Assembly: GCF_023715885.1 (NCBI RefSeq) | Contig: NZ_JAMBOY010000002.1 | Location: forward strand, 62,001-126,000 | Direction: 5' to 3' | Origin: Microbacterium hydrocarbonoxydans | GTDB lineage: Bacteria; Actinomycetota; Actinomycetes; Actinomycetales; Microbacteriaceae | DNA: 64,000 nt | Part shown: positions 18,440 through 26,417 of the stretch, in pieces | How the letters are laid out: every line of letters starts with the position of its first letter | Position numbering within the stretch: position 1 is the first letter of the stretch | Notes under the pieces: model-generated | The model's database searches: none | Seen by the model: only the letters and a program-made list of their open reading frames with translations | Told to the model about the DNA's origin: nothing | Program-made: the position numbers and the translations under genes

Positions 18440-18861
18440 GCAAGCTCGCTGTGACCGTCACACGCCACCCGTCCGAGGGATACGGCCTCACGTTCGAGTA
18501 CGCGCCGCGCATGGTGCAGGCGATCAAGACTCGTGTGCCGTCGAGTGAGCGTCGCTACGACCAGGCCACGCGCACATGGTGGCTGTACCGCCGTACCGAC
18601 CTCGAAGCCCTCCGCTCGGCCACGAACGGTTGGGCCACGTTCACCGTCGCCCGAAAGTCCACGATGAGCGACTTCCGGGTGTCTCAGGCGACCATCCAGG
18701 CGCGCAACGCTGAGGCACGCACCGAGACGCGCAAGCTTGCCATCCTCTGCCGCCACTGCGAGCAGCCGATCACGATGAAGGGCCACCAGTGGGTGCACGC
18801 GTCCGACGGCTCCCCGTGGTGCGGCATCGAGACGCACGCCACCCCGAAGGGTTCGCGATGA
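18436..18861 (+). CDS. Phage protein with HARP-like and zinc-binding parts
   Basis: 141 residues from GTG 18436, which overlaps the previous stop. The N-terminal half has the pattern YGLTFEYAPRMVQAIKTRV then RRYDQATRTWWLY, which resembles HARP-type DNA-binding repeats seen in phage helicase-like proteins. The C-terminal half carries CRHCEQPI ... GHQWVHASDGSPWCG, a probable zinc site. A nucleic-acid role is likely but inferred. It overlaps the winged-helix gene by four bases. Confidence 0.6.
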   Translation: MSKLAVTVTRHPSEGYGLTFEYAPRMVQAIKTRVPSSERRYDQATRTWWLYRRTDLEALRSATNGWATFTVARKSTMSDFRVSQATIQARNAEARTETRKLAILCRHCEQPITMKGHQWVHASDGSPWCGIETHATPKGSR

Positions 18862-19469
18862 GGCTCCCGCGAAACGCGATCCTCCGCTATGACCTCGCGG
18901 ACATGCCGAGGGTTGGTGAGGCTGGGATGCGCCTCCTCCTCGTCCTCCTCGTGCTCGCCGCCGCGGACGGCACCGTGCGCGAGAGGCAGGGCGAGCTGGC
19001 GACGTACGCCGGGGTGTCACGCTCCACGTTGCGTGAGGCGTTGGCCCGCCTCCGGGACGCGGGAGTGATCGAGTTCGATGGCGCTCGCGGGCGCACCACC
19101 GAGTACCGAGTGATGTCGCGATGGCTCTCGGATATGGCCGGTGGACCTGCCATATCGCAGAAGGCTGAGGGTGCAGATATGGCCGGTGGACCTGCCATAT
19201 CGACCCCGGATATGGCCGGTGGACCTGCCATATCGGCCCGCCCCTCTTACCGTGACCGCCCTCGCGCGCGCGTTCAAGACCAGAACCTACCCAAGACCGC
19301 AAGCAACAACCGGTCTAAGAAGGTCACCACTCCCCCTGTGCTGGGGGGTTCGGGGGTGGCAACCCCCGAGGACACACGCCGCGACAACCGTCAGCCGGAC
19401 AACGTCACCTACCTGCGCCTCCCCGCCGCTCACGCGACGGACAACACCACAGCCCAGGTGATCCGATGA
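18858..19469 (+). CDS. Winged-helix DNA-binding protein with iterons inside its gene
   Basis: 203 residues from ATG 18858, overlapping the previous stop. Residues ~1-88 form a winged helix: helix-turn-helix ERQGELATYAGVSRSTLREALARLRDAGVIEF and a wing GARGRTTEYRV. The middle is a low-complexity linker with DMAGGPAIS three times, the translation of three palindromic DNA repeats. The tail is polar. Candidates are a replication initiator binding an origin inside its own gene (as lambda O) or a small terminase subunit binding a packaging site (as lambda Nu1 at cosB); the following HNH and terminase genes favour neither decisively. Overlaps the HNH gene (ATGA). Confidence 0.7.
   Translation: MRLPRNAILRYDLADMPRVGEAGMRLLLVLLVLAAADGTVRERQGELATYAGVSRSTLREALARLRDAGVIEFDGARGRTTEYRVMSRWLSDMAGGPAISQKAEGADMAGGPAISTPDMAGGPAISARPSYRDRPRARVQDQNLPKTASNNRSKKVTTPPVLGGSGVATPEDTRRDNRQPDNVTYLRLPAAHATDNTTAQVIR
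19131..19234. repeat. Three 26-bp palindromic iterons
   Basis: Identical copies at 19131-19156, 19176-19201 and 19209-19234. Each is GATATGGC, then ten bases (CGGTGGACCT), then GCCATATC: perfect 8-bp arms. Start-to-start distances are 45 and 33 bases, multiples of three, so the reading frame is kept. The arms are AT-richer than their surroundings. They look like binding sites for a dimeric winged-helix protein, most simply the protein encoded by the same gene. Confidence 0.92.
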
Positions 19470-19771
19470 CCGGACACCACAACGACCCCACCTACCGACG
19501 CAACGCCGCCATCATCCGACAGCGCACCCGCGCAGACCACGCAGCCGGACGACCCGTCTGGTGCATCGGATGCGGACGCGACATCGCACCCACCCAGACC
19601 TGGGACGTCGGCCACCGCATCGACGCAGCACGAGGCGGCACACACAACCTCGACAACCTCGGACCACAACACCGCGGCGAGAACCGACGCGCAGGCGGAC
19701 GACTCGGAGCACAACGCACCAACAACACCAACGGCACCAGCCGTGCGAGCAGAGGGCTACCCACATGGTGA
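19466..19771 (+). CDS. HNH endonuclease
   Basis: 101 residues. WCIGCGRDI gives a structural Cys pair and DVGHRIDAARGGTHNLDNLGP with QHRGENRRAG gives the HNH core and the family-typical N-x-x-KG/RAG ending. HNH nucleases encoded next to terminase genes assist cos cleavage during packaging in HK97-like phages. It overlaps both neighbours by a few bases. Confidence 0.88.
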   Translation: MTGHHNDPTYRRNAAIIRQRTRADHAAGRPVWCIGCGRDIAPTQTWDVGHRIDAARGGTHNLDNLGPQHRGENRRAGGRLGAQRTNNTNGTSRASRGLPTW

Positions 19772-21324
19772 AGTGCGACCCGACCACGACTCCTTTGAGA
19801 GAGGACGCCAGAACCCCCGCTAAGGCTCTATCAGTGGCGGTTTTGTCCGACCGTGACGACTGGCTGAGCCTGCGCGCACGCGCGTTGCCGCCTCTGCATG
19901 TGTCCGAGTTGGTGACGACGGAGGATGACCGCCGCGAGTTCCTGCGTGGCGCTGAGATGTTGCGGTTCTACGGCGACGGCGCGATGCGGGGCCGCGTGCC
20001 CCAGCCTCAGCAGTTGTTGGTCGTCGATGCGCTCGCCGCTGGGGACTCTCGCAACGCCGTGCTGTTGCCTCGCCGCTCGTCGAAGTCCACGACGCTGATC
20101 GCGATTGCGCTGGGCCGCGCTGAGGCTCGCGAGGACTACCGCGTGGCGGTGCTCACGCTCACGACGGGTAAGGCGGGACGTAGCCGGTTCCAGAAGGACG
20201 TGGTGCCCGCGTTGGACAGGTCGACGGATCGCGAGCAGGTCAAGATCGTCCGCGCCGCGGGTCAGGAACGGGTCGAGTTCCGTGAGTCTGGCGGCATCGT
20301 CGCATGGCTGTCGACGATGGATGATCTCCGCGGTGAAGCGTTCGACCTCATCATCCTCGACGAAGCGGGCGAGCCAGACCCGCAGAAGGTGGAGGACACG
20401 CTGGCCGCGGCGATGCCGACGCTGGACACGCGTCCAGATGCACAGATCGTGGTCGCGGGCACGGCTGGGAAGTACCGAGCGGGGAACCTCCTCTGGGACT
20501 GGCTGGAGTTGGGTCGCAAGGGACGTGCCGGGATCGTCGAGTACGCGATGCCTGACACGGTTCAGGACGAGGACGTGGAGACGTGGGAGCAGGTCGAACC
20601 TCTCATCCTCGCCGCGCACCCCGGCATCGGCACGCTGACGACGCTGGAGCGCGTCCGGGGCAACTTCGAGACTCTGCCTCGCCTCGTGTTCATGGCCGAG
20701 TACGGCGGTCTGTTCGGCGACGAGGGCGGCACCACTACCCTGTTCGACCCCATGAAGTGGGCGCGTACGGGTGTCGATGGCGCGTTCCCCGAGCCGCCTG
20801 ACCGGTTCTCGCTCGCGTTCGCGCCGCACCCGGACCAGACGTGCGTGTCCGTCGTGGCCGCATGGCGTGATGACGACGGGCGGGCAGTGGCACTCCTCCT
20901 CGACGATGTCGCGGGTATCGACAAGGCGGTGCCGGTACTCGCGCGATTGGCTCGCACGTACCGCGTCCCCGTCGTCTACGACGCCGGATCGCAGGTCGCA
21001 CAGCTGATCGTCGAGAAACTGAACCGGCTCACCCCGCGTCCCAAGTTCGAGCCATACACGTACGCCGACGTGAAGCGCGCCGCCTCCCTCATCGTCGACG
21101 AGGTCGACCGCGAGAACGTGATCCACTACCGCGATCAGACCGTGTTGAACGAGGCGGTCCACCGCACGGTGAAGCGCAAGTCGGGTGACCGCGGATGGTT
21201 GTTCGGGCGCGCGCCGAAGAACCCGGAACACAACATCACGCCTGTCGAGGCGTGGGCGCTCGCTCAGCAGCACTACGACGGGTACAAGCCCAGGGTCCGC
21301 GCACGGGGACGGGTGGCGGCATGA
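19765..21324 (+). CDS. terL: Terminase large subunit
   Basis: 519 residues from ATG 19765. The ATPase domain has a variant Walker A (LPRRSSKST, residues 101-109), Walker B LIILDE (195-200) and a coupling-motif-like VVAGTAGK. The C-terminal nuclease region includes conserved acidic positions (VYDAGSQV and nearby). It translocates DNA into the prohead and cuts it. A separate small terminase subunit is not obvious; the winged-helix protein upstream is one candidate. Codon use and GC are slightly lower than in host genes. Confidence 0.9.
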   Translation: MVKCDPTTTPLREDARTPAKALSVAVLSDRDDWLSLRARALPPLHVSELVTTEDDRREFLRGAEMLRFYGDGAMRGRVPQPQQLLVVDALAAGDSRNAVLLPRRSSKSTTLIAIALGRAEAREDYRVAVLTLTTGKAGRSRFQKDVVPALDRSTDREQVKIVRAAGQERVEFRESGGIVAWLSTMDDLRGEAFDLIILDEAGEPDPQKVEDTLAAAMPTLDTRPDAQIVVAGTAGKYRAGNLLWDWLELGRKGRAGIVEYAMPDTVQDEDVETWEQVEPLILAAHPGIGTLTTLERVRGNFETLPRLVFMAEYGGLFGDEGGTTTLFDPMKWARTGVDGAFPEPPDRFSLAFAPHPDQTCVSVVAAWRDDDGRAVALLLDDVAGIDKAVPVLARLARTYRVPVVYDAGSQVAQLIVEKLNRLTPRPKFEPYTYADVKRAASLIVDEVDRENVIHYRDQTVLNEAVHRTVKRKSGDRGWLFGRAPKNPEHNITPVEAWALAQQHYDGYKPRVRARGRVAA

Positions 21325-21515
21325 CCTACCGTCTGTCTCTCGACTGCACGTCGAACGGGTGCCTCATCCTCTGCGGAGACTGCCCGACGTGGTTCGCGTT
21401 CCGCTCCGACCGTGAAGCCGCGTGGAGGGCGGGCCGGGACCACGAACTGCGTGTGCACCCCGGCTCCACCCAGGCCACGGCGGCGCTCCACCTCATCAAG
21501 CGGAGGTGCAAGTGA
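21321..21515 (+). CDS. Small Cys-rich phage protein
   Basis: 64 residues from ATG 21321, overlapping the terminase stop. LDCTSNGCLILCGDCPTWFAF contains four cysteines near the start, then WRAGRDHELRVH. A small zinc-binding domain is likely; the function is unknown. It overlaps the next gene (GTGA). Confidence 0.6.
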   Translation: MTYRLSLDCTSNGCLILCGDCPTWFAFRSDREAAWRAGRDHELRVHPGSTQATAALHLIKRRCK

Positions 21516-21742
21516 CGAAGCGACTTCCGCCCCGAGAGATGGCCTACCCGCGTCGCCGGATCAACGAGGCGTTGGCTCGGTTGATCGCGTGCCCAGTGTG
21601 CGTCACCTTCACCGTCAAGGTCGCGAGCACCGGCAAGCGCACTGTGCGCTTCCGGTGCGCGTGCAGCCTTGTGTTCACGGTCCCTCTCGTCGTCCTCAAC
21701 ACGCGTCTCGGGCTTGGCCGACCCCGTTCCACAGGCGGGTGA
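21512..21742 (+). CDS. Small zinc-ribbon-like phage protein
   Basis: 76 residues from GTG 21512. Basic N-terminus, then ACPVCVTFTVK and RFRCACSLVF: a two-strand CxxC/CxC arrangement like a zinc ribbon. It overlaps the preceding stop, which supports the GTG start. Unknown function; second of three short Cys-containing genes between terminase and portal. Confidence 0.55.
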   Translation: MTKRLPPREMAYPRRRINEALARLIACPVCVTFTVKVASTGKRTVRFRCACSLVFTVPLVVLNTRLGLGRPRSTGG

Positions 21743-21749
21743 CCCGCGG

Positions 21750-22070
21750 ATGTCGCGACGCACCGTCTGGGTAGACCGAAGCTCGGACACGTACCTCGCC
21801 GTGTGTACCAAGTGCGACCGCACCTGGGGTCCGTGGCCGTTCCTGGCCCCCGCTCAGACGTTCGTACGAGAGCACTCCTACGAGCACCTGCAGGTCGAGA
21901 AGAACGACCGACGCCGCGGCGCGTGGGATGAGGAGCGCAAGGCTCGCCAGCGCGAGTACAACCGCGCCCACAACGACAAGGTGAGGCGAGCTGGACCACG
22001 CGATCCAGGCATCGATAACCCGCAGTGGGGAGCGCCGTTTGCGCCGGGGTGGAACCGCCGCCGACCGTAG
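21750..22070 (+). CDS. Small phage protein with Cys pair
   Basis: 106 residues from ATG 21750. The N-terminal SDTYLAVCTKCDRTWGPWPF resembles a half zinc ribbon, followed by a helical, highly charged part (RRRGAWDEERKARQREYNRAHNDK) and the ending APGWNRRRP. No family recognised. No clear ribosome site; the gene begins seven bases after the preceding stop. Confidence 0.55.
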   Translation: MSRRTVWVDRSSDTYLAVCTKCDRTWGPWPFLAPAQTFVREHSYEHLQVEKNDRRRGAWDEERKARQREYNRAHNDKVRRAGPRDPGIDNPQWGAPFAPGWNRRRP

Positions 22071-22108
22071 CGCTTTGGGATGCAATAAGCGGGTTCGACG
22101 CTCTGCGC

Positions 22109-23170
22109 ATGGCCCGCCTGTTCGACCTCCTCCGCCCCGTGCGGGTGACCGACCGCGTCCATGCATCCGCCTGGGCACCGATCGTCACGCCGAATCAGAC
22201 GTCGACCCTTCCGATGGTCGTCTACTCGGAATTCTTCGCGGGTGAGATCGCCGAGGTGACCCGCTTCGGCGCGCTCCAGATTCCGGCGTTCAAGCGTGCG
22301 CGTGACCTCCTGACCGCGACCATCGCGGGAACTTCCCTGAAGCAGTACCGCGAGGGCGAGGACGTCACCCCGGACTGGCTCACGAACAGCGCATCCGGCG
22401 TATCGCCGTACCACCGCATGCTCGCCATCGTCGATGACCTCCTGTTCTACGACTGGTCCCTTCTCGCAGTGCAGCGCGACGGCTCTGGGCAGATCATCGA
22501 CGCGCTTCGCGTCCCGTTCGAGCAGTGGGCGGTCGACGACCTCACCGGCAAGATCACCGTTCAAGACCGTCCGGCCAGTGCCGAGGAAGTCATCCTCATC
22601 CCCGGTAACGGCTCGGGCGGCGTCCTGCAGACCGGCGCGCAGACCATCAAGGGCTACCGAGCGATGGAGCGTGCCTGGGTCGGTCGCGTCCAGAACCCCA
22701 TTCCGCTCGTCGAACTTCACCAGACCACCGACGACCCGCTCACGGACGGCACGGTCGACGACGAGGACGACGAGATCGCACGTCTCACCTCCGACTGGGC
22801 GGCGGCGCGCATGTCCCCCACCGGCGCTGTGGGCTACACGCCCCACAACGTTGAGCTCCGCGTCCACGGCGACGTGAAGCACGAGCTGTTCGTCGAGGGT
22901 CGAAACGCCTCCGTCCTCGACATCGCGCGCCTGTTCGGCATCCCCGGCTCCCTCCTCGACGGGTCGATGGCGACGGCGACTCTCACTTACTCGACGACTG
23001 AGGGTAAGCGCTCCGAGTTCGACATGTATACAACGCCGCTGTACCTCGACCCCATCGAGGCGCGGCTGTCTTTGGACGACGTCGCCCCCGCTGGCGAGGT
23101 CATTCGCTTCGACCGATCCGCACGGGCCTCGGTTGCGGCCCCCGCCCTCCGGGAGCCTCTCAATGACTGA
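22109..23170 (+). CDS. Portal protein
   Basis: 353 residues from ATG 22109 (MARLFDLLRP). An upstream in-frame GTG at 22025 would overlap the previous gene by 46 bases and is less likely; neither has a good ribosome site. Portal-like features are the early FKRARDLLTATIAGTSLKQY, the YDWSLLAVQRDGSG stretch and the helical stem ahead of FGIPGSLLDGSMATATLTYS, which matches the HK97-type portal pattern. It forms the dodecameric DNA entry ring of the head. It overlaps the capsid gene by eight bases. Confidence 0.82.
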   Translation: MARLFDLLRPVRVTDRVHASAWAPIVTPNQTSTLPMVVYSEFFAGEIAEVTRFGALQIPAFKRARDLLTATIAGTSLKQYREGEDVTPDWLTNSASGVSPYHRMLAIVDDLLFYDWSLLAVQRDGSGQIIDALRVPFEQWAVDDLTGKITVQDRPASAEEVILIPGNGSGGVLQTGAQTIKGYRAMERAWVGRVQNPIPLVELHQTTDDPLTDGTVDDEDDEIARLTSDWAAARMSPTGAVGYTPHNVELRVHGDVKHELFVEGRNASVLDIARLFGIPGSLLDGSMATATLTYSTTEGKRSEFDMYTTPLYLDPIEARLSLDDVAPAGEVIRFDRSARASVAAPALREPLND

Positions 23171-24737
23171 CGCCACGTTCTCTGTCGACATCGCCGCGCG
23201 CACGATCCGCGGACTACTCCTCCCCTACGGCGAACTCTCGAGTCCGTCCGTGTCAGGCACCGAGCCGATCATGTTCGGCAAGGGCACTGTCGCGCTCCCG
23301 GCTGACCCGTCCATCGTGACGCTCAACGAGGGCCACGACTCCCTTGAGGTTCGCGGGCGTGCCACCGCCCTAGAGGAGACGGACGCCGGCATCGTCGCGG
23401 AGTTCTCCGTCGCCCGTACCCCCGAGGGCGATGCCCTCCTCGCCAGTGCCAACGCGACGCCCCGCCCTCGCCTGAGCGCCGAAGTCCGCGGGCTGGTGCG
23501 CCGGGGCGTTGACGCGATTTCGGGCGCTCTCAGGGGCGCGGCGGTGGTTCCCCAGGGCGCATTCCAGTCCGCGGCCCTGTTCGCTGCACTCGACCCGATC
23601 ACCGATGCGCCCGCAGATGAGCTGCGCGAGGTCATCACTGACGCCGTCACCGACGCGCTTGCCGCCACTCAGACCCCCGAGGCGGCGACCGTCGCCCCGG
23701 ACACCACCGAGGCCACGGAGGCCGAGGAAGACCAGAAGGAGACGACTGTGGCTGACGCAGTTGTGCCCGCGACCCTCACGGCTCCGGGTGCCCCCAAGAA
23801 GGACGAGACGACCGCTCTGGGGCTGTTCGCCGCAGTGGCGGGAGTCAAGAGCGGCAACACCGAGGCCGTCAAGGCGTTCGCTGGCGGTGACGCGGCGTTT
23901 GCCATCGCCACGGTGCAGCACTCCGGCCCGTCGACCGTGACCATCGGTGCCGACGTCCAGGTGCCGAACTACGTCGGCGAGCTGTGGAAGCGTCGCCGCT
24001 ACGAGCGCCGTTTCGTGCCTCTCATCGGCCACGCCGCGCTCACTAGCTACAAGGTGATCGGCTGGCAGTGGGACGACGGCAAGGAGCCGGTCGTGGGTGA
24101 CTACGCGGGGAACACCGCCGAGATTCCGTCGAACGCGCTCGACACCAAGCAGATCAGCGTGGACGCGTCCCGCCTCGCGGGTGGTCACAAGATCGACCGC
24201 CGCTACCTGGACTTCAACGACCAGGGCGTCATCGCGTCCTACTTCGACCACATGACGGAGGACGTCGCCCGCAAGACCGACGAAAAGGCGCTGGCCGCGA
24301 TCATCTCCGCCGCAACGACCACCGCTCCCGGCACCGTGCCCTCGGGCATCGCGAAGGGACTCGCCGCCATTGTGGACGGCGCGCTCGGTGTCATCGGCAC
24401 GGAGAACGCCCCGTCGTTCGCTGTCGTCTCGCCCGAGCTGTGGCGTGACATCATCCTGTCGCCGAAGGACGACGTCCTCGCGTACCTCAACGCCGGGTTC
24501 GGTCTGGAGGAGGGTTCCGCCGCAGGGTTCAAGATTCTCCCCGGCAACGTCGGCACCGGCAAGGTCATGGTCGGCGCGAAGGAGGCTCTGACCTTCTACG
24601 AGCTGGGCGGGGAGGCTCCGATCCGTGTCGAGGGCATCGACCCCCACCACGGCGCCTTCGACCCCGCGGTGTTCGCCTACTACGCGGTGCTCGTCAACAA
24701 CGCGGCAGCCATCCGCTCCGTCACGGTCGCGGCCTGA
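23163..24737 (+). CDS. Fused prohead protease and major capsid protein
   Basis: 524 residues. The first ~140 residues look like an HK97-type (S78) maturation protease, with His58 in LNEGHDSLEVRG and Ser105 in RPRLSAEVRG. An Ala/Thr/Glu-rich linker (140-215) replaces the scaffold/delta region. From about 215 the HK97-fold major capsid protein follows (VPNYVGELWKRRRYERRFVPLIG ... YYAVLVNNAAAIRSVTV). Protease and capsid are normally separate genes; fusions are known in small actinobacteriophages. Cleavage between the parts is expected but not visible. Confidence 0.88.
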   Translation: MTDATFSVDIAARTIRGLLLPYGELSSPSVSGTEPIMFGKGTVALPADPSIVTLNEGHDSLEVRGRATALEETDAGIVAEFSVARTPEGDALLASANATPRPRLSAEVRGLVRRGVDAISGALRGAAVVPQGAFQSAALFAALDPITDAPADELREVITDAVTDALAATQTPEAATVAPDTTEATEAEEDQKETTVADAVVPATLTAPGAPKKDETTALGLFAAVAGVKSGNTEAVKAFAGGDAAFAIATVQHSGPSTVTIGADVQVPNYVGELWKRRRYERRFVPLIGHAALTSYKVIGWQWDDGKEPVVGDYAGNTAEIPSNALDTKQISVDASRLAGGHKIDRRYLDFNDQGVIASYFDHMTEDVARKTDEKALAAIISAATTTAPGTVPSGIAKGLAAIVDGALGVIGTENAPSFAVVSPELWRDIILSPKDDVLAYLNAGFGLEEGSAAGFKILPGNVGTGKVMVGAKEALTFYELGGEAPIRVEGIDPHHGAFDPAVFAYYAVLVNNAAAIRSVTVAA

Positions 24738-24752
24738 TCGGAGGGCGGGAGC

Positions 24753-25130
24753 ATGGCGACCTGGCACACCCCGGACACCGTGCGGGCCGAATGGCCCGAC
24801 GCGGTGCAGATCGACGATGGCCTCCTCGGGGAACTCGTCATCGTCGCTCGGGACGCCGTGATCGCATACGCTCCCGCCCTCCCCCAGCCGTCCGACCCGT
24901 CGTTCGAGCCGGGGTTCGGGCACGGCCCTTTCGGCGGCATCAGCGACGAGAACATTCCGACTCGCTATCGGCTCGCTCAGTTGATCCAGGTCAAGAACGT
25001 GTGGAACGCGACCATCGCGAGCGGGTCGGGTGACCTCGGAGGCGAGACGTATACCATCCAGCCCCGCCCGCTCGACTGGCACGTGAAGGCGCTGCTTCGT
25101 CCCGCCGTAGGTCGCCCGAGGGTGGGTTGA
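24753..25130 (+). CDS. Head-tail connector (adaptor) protein
   Basis: 125 residues; GGAGGGCGGGAG precedes the ATG. It starts MATWHTPDTVRAEWPDAVQIDD, with helices and IPTRYRLAQLIQVKNVWNAT, and lies directly after the capsid gene, where neck adaptor proteins of the HK97 gp6 type are encoded. Assigned mainly by position and size. Confidence 0.65.
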   Translation: MATWHTPDTVRAEWPDAVQIDDGLLGELVIVARDAVIAYAPALPQPSDPSFEPGFGHGPFGGISDENIPTRYRLAQLIQVKNVWNATIASGSGDLGGETYTIQPRPLDWHVKALLRPAVGRPRVG

Positions 25131-25133
25131 CCG

Positions 25134-25499
25134 ATGAGCGTCCGAAAGTACCTCGCAGACCACATTCGGCCTCTCCTCCCGACCGGCTGGGTGTTTTACG
25201 ACCACGACAGGTCGCTGTCGACGGTCGGGAAAACCACCGCGCTGCTCATGCACACGCGGATCGAACCCGGACCTCAGCAGGGCGTGCTCACCCACACCGT
25301 CGCGTTGACCGTGGTGGAACCCACCCAGGTGGAGGGCCACATGGACGACCGCCTCGATGACGTTCTCGAAGACCTCATCCCGCTTCTGCGACTGATCCCC
25401 AACGTCCAGTTCGTAAGCGCTGAGCGCGCCGCGTACCCGGCGAACGACCCCGCCTATCCGGCGTGGTCGATCCAACTCACCGTCCAGACCACCGCCTAG
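25134..25499 (+). CDS. Probable tail terminator/neck protein
   Basis: 121 residues, three bases after the connector gene. MSVRKYLADHIRPLLPTGWVFYD and the alternating strands and helices ending YPAWSIQLTVQTTA fit small neck or tail-terminator proteins. The call rests on position between connector and major tail protein; sequence motifs are weak. Confidence 0.55.
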   Translation: MSVRKYLADHIRPLLPTGWVFYDHDRSLSTVGKTTALLMHTRIEPGPQQGVLTHTVALTVVEPTQVEGHMDDRLDDVLEDLIPLLRLIPNVQFVSAERAAYPANDPAYPAWSIQLTVQTTA

Positions 25500-25509
25500 G
25501 AGGCAAATC

Positions 25510-25926
25510 ATGGCAACGATCACTGTCGCCCCGTTCGTGCTGAAGGACGTCCTTCTCACGGTCGGCACCGACAACTACGAGGCTCACGTCTCGCAGGTGG
25601 AACTCACCCCGAGCGCGTCTACCCAGACGTGGCAGGGTCTCACCCCCACCAGCGTGCACACCGACATGTCCACCGCGACGTGGACGTGCACGCTCGCGTA
25701 CGCCCAGGACTGGGAGACGGCCAACAGCCTCAGCGTCTACCTCTTCAACAACGAAGGTCAGACGAAGTCGGTCGTATTCCGTCCGCGCTCTGGGTCCGGG
25801 CCGTCGTTCGAGGTGGACGTTATCGTGACGCCGGGAGCCATCGGAGGCTCCGTCAACAGCTTCGCCACCGCGACGGTCACCCTCGGGGTGAAGGGTCGTC
25901 CCGAGCTGGTTCCGGCGACCCCCTGA
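25510..25926 (+). CDS. Major tail protein
   Basis: 138 residues; AGGAGGC precedes the ATG, the strongest ribosome site of the structural genes, which fits an abundant product. The sequence is all-beta (VLKDVLLTVGTDNYEAHVSQVELTPS ... TWTCTLAYAQDWETANSLSVYLF), like tail tube proteins. The stop overlaps the next start by one base. Confidence 0.75.
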   Translation: MATITVAPFVLKDVLLTVGTDNYEAHVSQVELTPSASTQTWQGLTPTSVHTDMSTATWTCTLAYAQDWETANSLSVYLFNNEGQTKSVVFRPRSGSGPSFEVDVIVTPGAIGGSVNSFATATVTLGVKGRPELVPATP

Positions 25927-26411
25927 TGCCCCTCCAGATCAGCGCTCGCGATAGCCGGGAGGTGCAGGCAGCACTCCTGGCTATCGCGGGTGCGGGTCGG
26001 GAAATTCAGGCGCAGCTGCGTCGCCACACCAAGCGCGTGGCAGAACCAGAGTGGACGCGTGGTTTGGAGAAGCGCGCCTCCTCCAAGCTCGACCGCAAGG
26101 TTCTGGTGAAGACCGCCCGCGTCCAGGTCCGCGATACCAATGTCGTTCTCCGCTCGGGTGCGGTCGGGAAGTTGAAAGACCTCACCCGACCCGTCGAGTT
26201 CGGTGGCGACCGCAACCAGACGAAGACCTATCGAGGTCGGCGCGGCTCGGCGCGGTTCCCCGTCACCCGTCACACGGCCCGACAGCTGGGGTGGAGGCGC
26301 AAGGGAGGCCGCGTGGTGTGGCCGACCGCCGAAGACCTCATCCCTCGCATGGTCGCGCTCTGGGTACAGACCACGATCCGCACGTTTCACGAAGCCCTCG
26401 AACGGAGGTGA
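25926..26411 (+). CDS. Minor head/neck protein (HK97 gp10-like)
   Basis: 161 residues from ATG 25926. Basic, with ISARDSREVQAALLAIAGAGREIQAQLRRH and an RGRRGSARFPVTRHTAR loop, similar in layout to HK97 gp10-type minor structural proteins, although its place after the tail tube gene is unusual. The longer open frame starting at 25629 lies inside the tail tube gene and is rejected. Confidence 0.5.
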   Translation: MPLQISARDSREVQAALLAIAGAGREIQAQLRRHTKRVAEPEWTRGLEKRASSKLDRKVLVKTARVQVRDTNVVLRSGAVGKLKDLTRPVEFGGDRNQTKTYRGRRGSARFPVTRHTARQLGWRRKGGRVVWPTAEDLIPRMVALWVQTTIRTFHEALERR

Positions 26412-26417
26412 TTCCGC

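Noticed and set aside
18887..19231. Minus-strand frame with DMAGPPAIS repeats
   Set aside because: It arises only because the iterons are palindromic; it has no start context and is antisense to the winged-helix gene.
19131..19234. CRISPR-like array
   Set aside because: Three 26-bp palindromic repeats could suggest it, but the gaps are 19 and 7 bases, the repeats are in frame inside a gene, and no cas gene is present.
22025..22108. Longer portal protein from GTG 22025
   Set aside because: It would overlap the preceding gene by 46 bases and adds a segment (MGSAVCAGVEPPP) without portal similarity; ATG 22109 is preferred, though not proven.
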